Shown one piece after another: positions 46,368 through 54,002 of a stretch of 64,000 nucleotides of DNA. Both the position numbers and the translations under genes were made by a program. Within the stretch, counting starts at the first letter, position 1; every line of letters begins with the position of its first letter. The stretch is taken from positions 186,001 through 250,000 of the forward strand of contig JAWKYW010000001.1 in assembly GCA_041396245.1 (NCBI GenBank), in the 5' to 3' direction. The notes under the pieces were generated by a model, which ran no database searches, was not told the DNA's origin, and saw only the letters and a program-made list of their open reading frames with translations. The DNA is from Desulfobacillus sp041396245 (GTDB lineage: Bacteria > Pseudomonadota > Gammaproteobacteria > Burkholderiales > Rhodocyclaceae).

Positions 46368-47933
46368 ATGGCAAGCAATAACGGCAAAGACAAATCCCTC
46401 GAATCCTGGATCTGGGATGCCGCCTGTTCCATCCGCGGGGCCAAGGACGCGCCGAAATACAAGGACTACATCCTCCCCCTCATCTTCACCAAGCGCCTCT
46501 GCGATGTCTTCGACGACGAGCTGAACCGCATCGCGAAGGAGGTCGGCTCGCGCAAGAAGGCATTCCAGCTCGCCAGGGCCGACCACAAGCTTGTCCGCTT
46601 TTACCTCCCCCTCGTGCCGGACGATCCCGAGCAGCCCGTCTGGTCCGTCATCCGCAAGCTCTCAGACAAGATCGGCGAAGGCGTCACCACCCACATGCGG
46701 GCCATCGCCCGGGAAAACCCGCTGCTGCAGGGCATCATCGACCGCGTCGACTTCAACGCCACCACCCACGGCCAGCGCGACCTCGACGACGACCGCCTCT
46801 CCAACCTCATCGAGGCCATCAGCACCAAGCGCCTCGGGCTCGACGACGTCGAGGCCGACATCATCGGCAAGAGCTACGAATACCTGATCCGCAAGTTCGC
46901 CGAGGGCGGCGGCCAGAGCGCCGGCGAGTTTTACACCCCGCCCGAGGTCGGCACCATCATGTCCCGCGTGCTCCAGCCCGAGCCCGGCATGGAAATCTAC
47001 GACCCTACCTGCGGCTCCGGCGGCCTGCTGATCAAGTGCGAAATCGCGATGGAGGAGGCGGCAAAAGGTAAAAAACGCACCGTCGCTCCCCTCAAGCTCT
47101 ACGGCCAGGAATACATCGCCGAGACCTGGGCCATGGCCAACATGAACATGATCATCCACGACATGGAAGGCCAGATCGAGATCGGCGACACCTTCAAGAA
47201 CCCCAAATTCCGCAATAAGCAAGGCAAGCTCCGCAGCTTCGACCGCGTCGTCGCCAACCCTATGTGGAACCAGGACTGGTTCACCGAGGCCGACTACGAC
47301 AACGACGAACTCGACCGCTTCCCCGCCGGGGCAGGCTTTCCCGGCAAATCCTCCGCCGACTGGGGCTGGGTGCAGCACATCCACGCCAGCATGAACGCCA
47401 CCGGGCGTGCCGCCGTCGTCCTCGACACCGGCGCCGCCTCGCGCGGCTCGGGCAATGCCGGCACCAACAAGGAAAAGACCGTCCGCCAGTGGTTCGTCGA
47501 CCACGACCTCATCGAGAGCGTGCTCTACCTGCCCGAAAACCTGTTCTACAACACCACCGCCCCGGGCATCGTGCTGTTCCTGAACAAGGCCAAGACCAAA
47601 GAGCGCGAGGGCAAGGTCTTGCTCGTCAATGCATCCCAGGTCTTCGAAAAGGGCGACCCCAAGAACTTTATCCCCGAAGCCGGCATCCAGCGCATCGCCG
47701 ACACCCTCATCGGCTGGACCGAAGCGGAAAAACTCAGCCGCATCGTCGACCACGCCGAACTGAAGAAGAACGACTACAACATCTCCCCCAGCCGCTACAT
47801 CCACACCTCGGATGCCGAAACATACCGGCCCATTGTGGAAATCGTCGAGGAGCTGGAGGTCATCGAGGCCGAGGCCAAGGAAACCGACCAGGCTCTCGGC
47901 AGAATTCTCAAACAACTCGGAATCGGCGCATGA
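46368..47933 (+). CDS. hsdM: type I restriction-modification system DNA methyltransferase subunit
   Basis: A 521-residue HsdM. The N-terminal helical domain is followed by the N6-adenine methylase core: DPTCGSGGLL (AdoMet, about residue 211) and the catalytic motif in the form NPMWNQDW (about 296) rather than the usual NPPF/Y. That variant is known in one HsdM subgroup. It methylates target adenines as M2S1 and joins HsdR for cleavage. The stop overlaps the next start (ATGA). Confidence 0.94.
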   Translation: MASNNGKDKSLESWIWDAACSIRGAKDAPKYKDYILPLIFTKRLCDVFDDELNRIAKEVGSRKKAFQLARADHKLVRFYLPLVPDDPEQPVWSVIRKLSDKIGEGVTTHMRAIARENPLLQGIIDRVDFNATTHGQRDLDDDRLSNLIEAISTKRLGLDDVEADIIGKSYEYLIRKFAEGGGQSAGEFYTPPEVGTIMSRVLQPEPGMEIYDPTCGSGGLLIKCEIAMEEAAKGKKRTVAPLKLYGQEYIAETWAMANMNMIIHDMEGQIEIGDTFKNPKFRNKQGKLRSFDRVVANPMWNQDWFTEADYDNDELDRFPAGAGFPGKSSADWGWVQHIHASMNATGRAAVVLDTGAASRGSGNAGTNKEKTVRQWFVDHDLIESVLYLPENLFYNTTAPGIVLFLNKAKTKEREGKVLLVNASQVFEKGDPKNFIPEAGIQRIADTLIGWTEAEKLSRIVDHAELKKNDYNISPSRYIHTSDAETYRPIVEIVEELEVIEAEAKETDQALGRILKQLGIGA

Positions 47934-49522
47934 GAATCTTCATCAGCAGCGTCCAGAAGGAATTCGCCGCCGAGCGCAAGGCGCTGGCCGAATACCTTGC
48001 CGGCGACCCGTTGCTGCGGCGTTTCTTCGAGACGTTTCTCTTCGAGCGCGATGTTCCCGCTTCCGACCGTCGGCCCGACGCCGTCTATCTCGATGAAGTC
48101 CGGAACTGCGATCTCTACCTTGGCATCTTTGGAGACGACTACGGCTGGGAAAACAAGGACGGCCTCTCGCCCACCCACCTCGAATTGAACGAGGCCACCC
48201 GGCAGGGCAAGGCCCGCCTGATCTTCGTCAAGGGCGCGGCCGACGATGCCAAGCACCCGAAAATGCGCGCCTTGATCCGCGACGCCGGGGACAACCTCGT
48301 CCGGCGGCGTTTCAATTCCTCCGAAGAACTTGTCGTCGCCGTCTATGCAAGCCTGGTCCGGATTCTTGAAGAGCGCGAGCTGATCCGTTCGGGGCCCTTC
48401 GATGCCACGTTCTGCCGAAACGCCGCGCTTGACGACCTGGACCAGGACAAGATCATCCGCTTTCTCGGGCTGGCCCGCCGCGGGCGCAATTTCCCGTTGC
48501 CGGAGGACACGCCGCCCCATGAGGTACTGACCCACCTCAACCTGCTCGACAAAGGACGGCCGACCCATGCCGCCATCCTGTTGTTCGGCAAACAGCCGCA
48601 ACGCTTCCTCATTACGTCCGAGGTGAAATGCGCTCACTTCCACGGCTATGAAGTGGCCAAACCCATCCCTTCCTATCAGGTGTACAAAGGCACGGTCTTC
48701 GACCTCGTGGACCAGGCCAAGGATTTCGTGCTCTCCAAGATCGATCTCTGGGTCGGCACCCGCGAGCACGGCACCCAGGTTCCCACGAAATACGAAATCC
48801 CGCAGGAGGTTGTCGCCGAGGCCATCGTCAACGCCGTCGTGCATCGCGACTACACCAGCAACGCCAGCGTGCAGGTCATGCTTTTCAAGGACCGGCTGGA
48901 AATCTGGAACCCCGGCGCCCTGCCGCCCACGCTGACCCTCGAAAAACTGCGCGGCCCGCACGCCTCCGTCCCGCACAACCCGCTGCTGGCGGAGCCGATG
49001 TATCTCACCAAATACATCGAGCGCATGGGTACCGGCATCCGCGACATGATCGACCGCTGCCGGAAGGCCGGGCTCCCCGAACCCGAAATCCGGCTGGATG
49101 GCGGCTCGTTCGTCCTCACCGTCCGCAGACCGGCCACTGGGTCGGCGACCCAGTCAGAACCGGGTCAGGGCCAAGGCGGACAGCTAGAGTCACGGCTAGA
49201 GTCACGGCTAGAGTCACGGCTAGAGTCACGGCTAGAGTCACGGCTAGAGTCACGGCTAGAGTCACGGCTAGAGTCGGCCTTGGCCGCCAAGGTCGTGCTG
49301 GCCATCCGACCGCAGCCTCTCGGCAAAGCCGCCCTTGCGCCGATCCTCGGACACCAAACGGTCTCCGGCGAACTCCACAAGCAGATCAAGCGCATGGTGG
49401 ACAGCGGCCTCATCGAGCCCACCATCCCCGAAAAACCCACCAGTCGCCTCCAGAAATACCGGCTCACCGCCAAGGGTCAGGCGTTGCTGGCGGAGTTGGA
49501 AAAGCCAGGCGGCAACGCATGA
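47930..49522 (+). CDS. DUF4062 plus ATPase-like (RecG C-terminal type) protein with LESR repeats
   Basis: A 530-residue protein embedded in the restriction operon by ATGA overlaps at both ends. Residues 1-100 match DUF4062 (MRIFISSVQKEFAAERKALA, CDLYLGIFGDDYG), a domain found in immune and signalling proteins. Residues about 245-390 resemble the GHKL-like ATPase part of AlbA/RecG-related regulators (EIPQEVVAEAIVNAVVHRDY, KYIERMGTGIRDMIDRCRKAG). Residues 419-446 are seven exact LESR units. A C-terminal winged helix follows. It might sense infection or modulate restriction (inference). Confidence 0.8.
   Translation: MRIFISSVQKEFAAERKALAEYLAGDPLLRRFFETFLFERDVPASDRRPDAVYLDEVRNCDLYLGIFGDDYGWENKDGLSPTHLELNEATRQGKARLIFVKGAADDAKHPKMRALIRDAGDNLVRRRFNSSEELVVAVYASLVRILEERELIRSGPFDATFCRNAALDDLDQDKIIRFLGLARRGRNFPLPEDTPPHEVLTHLNLLDKGRPTHAAILLFGKQPQRFLITSEVKCAHFHGYEVAKPIPSYQVYKGTVFDLVDQAKDFVLSKIDLWVGTREHGTQVPTKYEIPQEVVAEAIVNAVVHRDYTSNASVQVMLFKDRLEIWNPGALPPTLTLEKLRGPHASVPHNPLLAEPMYLTKYIERMGTGIRDMIDRCRKAGLPEPEIRLDGGSFVLTVRRPATGSATQSEPGQGQGGQLESRLESRLESRLESRLESRLESRLESRLESALAAKVVLAIRPQPLGKAALAPILGHQTVSGELHKQIKRMVDSGLIEPTIPEKPTSRLQKYRLTAKGQALLAELEKPGGNA
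49184..49275 (+). repeat. perfect 12-bp tandem repeat in coding sequence
   Basis: CTAGAGTCACGG is repeated seven times without change (49184-49267), followed by a partial eighth copy. It encodes (Leu-Glu-Ser-Arg)7. The unit is a multiple of three, so copy-number changes alter protein length without shifting the frame. Perfect identity implies recent expansion. Confidence 0.95.
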
Positions 49523-50586
49523 AAAAGAAGCCAGACATTATGGAAACTTCTCTCACGCGCTCCTCCGCCGTCGAATACCTCACCTTCGTCGCTGCACAGG
49601 GTCAAGGTGGCGTCGAGGTGGTTTATGCCGACGAGGACATCTGGCTGACTCAAAAAATGATGGGCGTCCTCTACGACGTGAAGACCCCCACCATCAACTA
49701 CCACCTCAAAACCATCTTCGCCGACAACGAACTCACGGAGGATTCAGTTATTCGAAAATTTCGAATAACTGCCGCCGATGGCAAAAACTACGACACCGGC
49801 CACTACAACCTCTCCGCCATCATCGCCGTCGGCTACAAGGTCAACTCCGAGCGGGCCGTCCAATTCCGCAAATGGGCCACCACCGTGGTCAAGGAGTTCA
49901 CCATCAAGGGCTTCGCGATGGACGACGAACGCCTCAAGGCAGGCGGCACCGTCCTGACCAGACAATACTTCGAAGAACAACTCCAGCGCGTCCGCGAAAT
50001 CCGCCTCAGCGAGCGCAAGTTCTACCAGAAGATCACCGACATCTACGCCACCGCCATCGACTACGACCGCAGCGCCACCGCCACCCAGCGCTTCTTCGCC
50101 ACCGTGCAGAACAAGCTCCACTGGGCCATCCACGGCCACACCGCCGCCGAGGTCATCGTGGACCGGGCCGATGCCGGGAAACAGCACATGGGCCTGACCA
50201 CATGGAAAGACGCGCCCCATGGAAAAATCCAGAAATTCGATGTCGGCGTCGCCAAGAACTACCTGACCGAGCCGGAGATGGCGCAACTCTCCCGCCTCGT
50301 CAACGCCTACCTCGATGTCGCCGAAGACATGGCCCAGCGGCACATCCCCATGACCATGCAGGACTGGGAAACACGGCTCAACCGCTTCATCGCAGCCACC
50401 GACCGGGAAATCCTGCAGGACGCCGGCAAAGTCACCGCCGAAATCGCCAAAGCCCACGCCGAATCCGAGTTCGAGAAATACCGCATCGTCCAGGATCGCC
50501 TGTTTGTCTCGGATTTCGACGCCGAAGTCATGCGGATCGCAAGGAATGATGAGGAAAGCGGGAACGCTGAAGGCGGTGCGGAGTGA
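49519..50586 (+). CDS. rhuM: RhuM family protein
   Basis: A 355-residue RhuM-like protein: VYADEDIWLTQKMMGVLYDVKTPTINYHL and FRKWATTVVKEFTIKGFAMDDERLK are family blocks. A Fic-like C-terminal region is not evident. RhuM proteins are common passengers in type I restriction loci and pathogenicity islands; their function is not established. It overlaps both neighbours by 4 bases, so it is translated with hsdS. Confidence 0.88.
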   Translation: MKKKPDIMETSLTRSSAVEYLTFVAAQGQGGVEVVYADEDIWLTQKMMGVLYDVKTPTINYHLKTIFADNELTEDSVIRKFRITAADGKNYDTGHYNLSAIIAVGYKVNSERAVQFRKWATTVVKEFTIKGFAMDDERLKAGGTVLTRQYFEEQLQRVREIRLSERKFYQKITDIYATAIDYDRSATATQRFFATVQNKLHWAIHGHTAAEVIVDRADAGKQHMGLTTWKDAPHGKIQKFDVGVAKNYLTEPEMAQLSRLVNAYLDVAEDMAQRHIPMTMQDWETRLNRFIAATDREILQDAGKVTAEIAKAHAESEFEKYRIVQDRLFVSDFDAEVMRIARNDEESGNAEGGAE

Positions 50587-51872
50587 GCGCCGAACTCCAG
50601 CAAACCGAAATTGGCGAGTTCCCGTCCGCCTGGTCGATTGACCGCGTTGATTCGGCTTTCGACATTCAGCAAGGAAAGCAGGTCTCGAAAAGGAATCGCG
50701 ATGGCGAGCACCAACGCCCATTTCTCCGAACCAAGAACGTCTTCTGGAATCGCCTCGAACTGACTGATCTCGATGAAATGCATTTCAGCGAGGCCGAGCA
50801 GACACGCCTCGAACTTCAGGAGAACGATCTGCTTGTCTGCGAAGGCGGCTCGATTGGACGAACAGCACTTTGGAACAATAAGGTCGATGGCTGCCTATAC
50901 CAGAACCATCTCCATCGCCTCCGTGCGAAGGACGACAAGGCTCATCCGCAATTTGGCGTGTATTGGCTTTGGTATGCCTTCGATGTGGCCAATCTTTACT
51001 TTGGACGTGGCAACGTAACGACGATCCCGAACCTTTCGCAGTCGAAGCTGGCGGAGTTGCCCATGGCACTCCCCCCACTCCCCGAGCAGAAGAAGATCGC
51101 ACACATCCTTTCGACGGTGCAGCGCGCGATCGAAGCACAAGAGCGGATCATTCAGACCACCACCGAGCTGAAAAAGGCCCTCATGCACAAACTCTTCACC
51201 GAAGGTCTCCGCAACGAACCCCAAAAACAAACCGAAATCGGCCCCGTCCCCGAAAGCTGGGAGGTGGTGCCGCTGGTAAATCTGCTACGCGAGCCGCTCC
51301 GGAATGGACATTCAGCGAAGGCGACGACTGACGAAGACGGAATTCGCACGCTCACTCTTACCGCAGTAACGCAGCGGGATTTTTCCATAGAGAACACCAA
51401 GGTCACCTCCGCCGATCCTTACCGAGTGCGAGACATGTGGCTGAAGTCTGGCGACATTTTTGTCGAACGGGCAAACACAGCGGACTACGTTGGTCTGGCT
51501 GCGCTTTACGAGGGGCCAGAGGATTTCGCCATCTTCCCGGACCTTCTCATCCGCGTTCGCGTCGACAATGTGAGAATCCGCCCGAAAGTCCTGATCGAGT
51601 GGCTGCTAGCGGAGCCGTGTCGCCGGTACTACAAGAAGAACGCGAGATCGACCGCAGGCAACTTTCCCAAAATCGATCAAGGCACGGTCGAAAAGACGTT
51701 GATCCCTGTACCTTCAGCTGAAGAGCAAGCTGAGCTGGAGAACAGCTTTCGGACAATGGACGACAAACTGCGACAGCACACTGCGCGTATTACCGCCCTA
51801 CAAGACCTCTTCCGCACCCTCCTTCATGAACTGATGACCGCGAAGACCCGCGTTCACGCACTCGCCGTGTAG
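50583..51872 (+). CDS. hsdS: type I restriction-modification system specificity subunit
   Basis: A 429-residue HsdS with two target recognition domains, each followed by a conserved helix: LPPLPEQKKIAHILSTVQRAIEAQE after the first and VPSAEEQAELENSFRTMDDKL after the second. It starts at a GTG overlapping the rhuM stop. The base composition is visibly less GC-rich than the flanks, as usual for exchanged recognition domains. Two bases after its stop an hsdR-like reading frame begins but is broken. Confidence 0.93.
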   Translation: MSAELQQTEIGEFPSAWSIDRVDSAFDIQQGKQVSKRNRDGEHQRPFLRTKNVFWNRLELTDLDEMHFSEAEQTRLELQENDLLVCEGGSIGRTALWNNKVDGCLYQNHLHRLRAKDDKAHPQFGVYWLWYAFDVANLYFGRGNVTTIPNLSQSKLAELPMALPPLPEQKKIAHILSTVQRAIEAQERIIQTTTELKKALMHKLFTEGLRNEPQKQTEIGPVPESWEVVPLVNLLREPLRNGHSAKATTDEDGIRTLTLTAVTQRDFSIENTKVTSADPYRVRDMWLKSGDIFVERANTADYVGLAALYEGPEDFAIFPDLLIRVRVDNVRIRPKVLIEWLLAEPCRRYYKKNARSTAGNFPKIDQGTVEKTLIPVPSAEEQAELENSFRTMDDKLRQHTARITALQDLFRTLLHELMTAKTRVHALAV

Positions 51873-51874
51873 CC

Positions 51875-52150
51875 ATGCCCACCCCCGGCGAACACAATAC
51901 CGTCCAGGCCCGCATCCTCGGCTACGCTGCGGCCATCGGCTGGACTTTTGTCTCCCGCGAGGAAGCGAGCAGCGACGCGGCTTTGATCCGGAGGTGCCAC
52001 CCGCCGACCGCGCCAAAAACCGCTCGCTCTTTTTCGACGACCTGCTCGACGCCAAGCTGCGGGAATTCAACCCGCATGCCGAGGCCGAGGGCGCCTTGCT
52101 CGTGAAGTTCCGCCATCTGCGCACCGGCATCTACGGCAACCGGGGCAGGC
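51875..52150 (+). pseudogene. decayed 5' remnant of an hsdR gene
   Basis: The sequence aligns with the first 275 bases of the intact hsdR at 54003: PGEHNTVQARILGYAAAIGW here versus PGEHKTVQARILGYAEAIGW there. A one-base deletion after codon 31 shifts the frame; the second part continues in another frame as AKNRSLFFDDLLDAKLREFN and ends near IYGNRG. A further three-base loss is also visible. By eye roughly 85% of bases match, so it is a diverged copy, not a fresh duplication. Confidence 0.85.
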
Positions 52151-52315
52151 CCATATATCAGGCTGCACATATCGCAATGAATTGCGACAATATAAGATAT
52201 GGATATATAACTCGCCACAAGCTGCGACTTGACTAAATATGATTATTGGCCTATATATCGCAAAATTAGACGACATATGGCTGATTAACGCGCGTACTCG
52301 CAAATCATTACGACT
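52151..52315. promoter_or_regulatory. AT-rich control region of hipBA with palindrome
   Basis: The stretch is far richer in A and T than its surroundings. TCGCAAT-GA-ATTGCGA (52172-52187) is a perfect 7-bp inverted repeat, and several ATATAT-type steps follow (52190-52260). Toxin-antitoxin operons of the HipBA type are repressed by HipB binding to palindromes upstream; this palindrome is the best candidate operator. Confidence 0.5.
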
Positions 52316-52666
52316 ATGAGAATTACCGACCTGCTCACCGATGATGCCGTGCTCGCCGAGCTGGGCGCACGGATTGCCGGTCGCCGGGTGGAGTTGCAGC
52401 TCACCCAGGCGGCGGTGGCCGAACAGGCGGGGATTGCCAAGCGCACCCTGGAGCGCATGGAGGCCGGGCAGACTTCGCAGTTGTCAACCCTGGTCCGTGT
52501 GCTGCGGGTACTGGGCGCCGCCTCCGGGTTGGATGGCCTGATACCGGAGTCCGGACCCAGACCGATGGATTTGTTAAAGCAAAAGGGCAAGGTCCGGCAA
52601 CGGGCTTCGGGTAAACGTGCCGCACAGGCCACCGGCAAGTCCTGGCAGTGGAATGAGAAGCCCTGA
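52316..52666 (+). CDS. hipB: HipB-like XRE-family antitoxin
   Basis: A 116-residue protein with an HTH of the Cro/CI type (ARIAGRRVELQLTQAAVAEQ, AGIAKRTLERMEAG) and a basic C-terminal tail that ends SWQWNEKP. It is followed 18 bases later by hipA, so it is the expected antitoxin and autorepressor. The tail resembles those of HipB proteins that bind the kinase. Confidence 0.88.
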   Translation: MRITDLLTDDAVLAELGARIAGRRVELQLTQAAVAEQAGIAKRTLERMEAGQTSQLSTLVRVLRVLGAASGLDGLIPESGPRPMDLLKQKGKVRQRASGKRAAQATGKSWQWNEKP

Positions 52667-52684
52667 GCACGCTTGCGAGAAACC

Positions 52685-53992
52685 ATGAGCACGCTGGCTG
52701 AAGTCAGGCTGTGGGGTAAGACCATCGGCGCGGTCTCGCTGCTGGACGGGGAGGACGTTGCCAGCTTCGAATACGATGCGGCATTCGCGCAGAGCGGCAT
52801 TCAGGTTGCGCCGATGGTGATGTCGCTTTCCCGGCGCGTATACCGCTTTCCCGAGCTTGCTCGCCCGACTTTTCACGGATTGCCCGGCCTGCTGGCCGAT
52901 TCGTTGCCCGACAAATTCGGTAACGCGCTGATCGATGCCTGGCTGGCTTCGCAGGGGCGGCAACCGGGTTCCTTCAACGCGGTTGAGCGGCTTTGCTACA
53001 CCGGCAAGCGCGGCATGGGGGCGCTGGAATTTGCCCCCGCCATCGGCCCCAGGGCGAAGCAGACCACACACATCGAAGTTGGCCAGCTGGTTGAGCTTGC
53101 ATCGGAGGTGTTGTCCCACCGGAACAATCTGCAGGCGTCATTCGCGGCTGAAGGCAGGGAAGATGCGCTGAGGGATATTCTGCGCGTGGGCACCTCCGCC
53201 GGCGGCGCAAGGGCGAAGGCGGTCATCGCATGGAACCCGACAACCAATGAAGTGCGCTCGGGCCAGGTCAAGGCCGGCAAGGGGTTTGAATACTGGCTGC
53301 TGAAATTCGACGGCGTCAGCGGCAACAAGGACAAGGAACTGGAGGACCCGAAAGGCTATGGGTTGATCGAGTATGCGTATTACCTGATGGCGCTCGACTG
53401 CGGCATTGATATCAGTGAATGCCGGCTGTTCAAGGAGAATGGCCGGTCGCATTTCATGACGCGCCGCTTCGATCGGCTGGCTAGCGGCGAAAAGCTTCAC
53501 ATGCAGTCGCTTTGCGCGCTGGCGCACTACGATTTCAATATGGCAGGCGCGTACAGCTACGAGCAGGCCTTGCTGGTGATGCGGCAACTGCAGTTGCCCA
53601 TGCAGGCCATCGAGCAACTGTTCCGGCGCATGGCGTTCAACATCGTGGCCCGCAATCAGGATGACCACGTGAAGAACATTGCCTTCCTGATGAACAAGGC
53701 CGGGGAGTGGTCGCTGTCGCCGGCCTTTGACATGACCTACAGCTTCAATCCTTCGGGGGCGTGGACGGCAAGCCATCAGATGACGATGAATGGCAAACGC
53801 GACCATTTCACGCTGGAGGATTTCAACGCCTGCGCAAAGACGGCGTCGATGAAGCGGGGGCGTGCCGCGAAAATTCTTGCCGAGGTACAGGCGACGGTGG
53901 CGCAATGGCCCTCGTTCGCGGATAAGGCCGGCGTGCCCGATGGCGTGCGCGAAAGAATCCAGCGCACGCTGAATCTGCAACCCTATTCATGA
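52685..53992 (+). CDS. hipA: HipA-like serine/threonine kinase toxin
   Basis: A 435-residue HipA. The glycine-rich SAGGARAKAVIAWN (about residues 171-184) is the ATP loop, ARNQDDHVKNIAF (about 322-334) the catalytic loop with its Asp, and DMTYS (about 349) the metal-binding position. HipA phosphorylates a tRNA synthetase and causes growth arrest in characterised systems. ATG 52685 is preferred over an upstream TTG. It is inserted between hsdS and hsdR. Confidence 0.9.
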   Translation: MSTLAEVRLWGKTIGAVSLLDGEDVASFEYDAAFAQSGIQVAPMVMSLSRRVYRFPELARPTFHGLPGLLADSLPDKFGNALIDAWLASQGRQPGSFNAVERLCYTGKRGMGALEFAPAIGPRAKQTTHIEVGQLVELASEVLSHRNNLQASFAAEGREDALRDILRVGTSAGGARAKAVIAWNPTTNEVRSGQVKAGKGFEYWLLKFDGVSGNKDKELEDPKGYGLIEYAYYLMALDCGIDISECRLFKENGRSHFMTRRFDRLASGEKLHMQSLCALAHYDFNMAGAYSYEQALLVMRQLQLPMQAIEQLFRRMAFNIVARNQDDHVKNIAFLMNKAGEWSLSPAFDMTYSFNPSGAWTASHQMTMNGKRDHFTLEDFNACAKTASMKRGRAAKILAEVQATVAQWPSFADKAGVPDGVRERIQRTLNLQPYS

Positions 53993-54002
53993 TGCCCTAT
54001 CG

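Noticed and set aside
49184..49275. CRISPR-like array
   Set aside because: The units are contiguous without spacers and lie inside a coding frame, so this is a coding tandem repeat.
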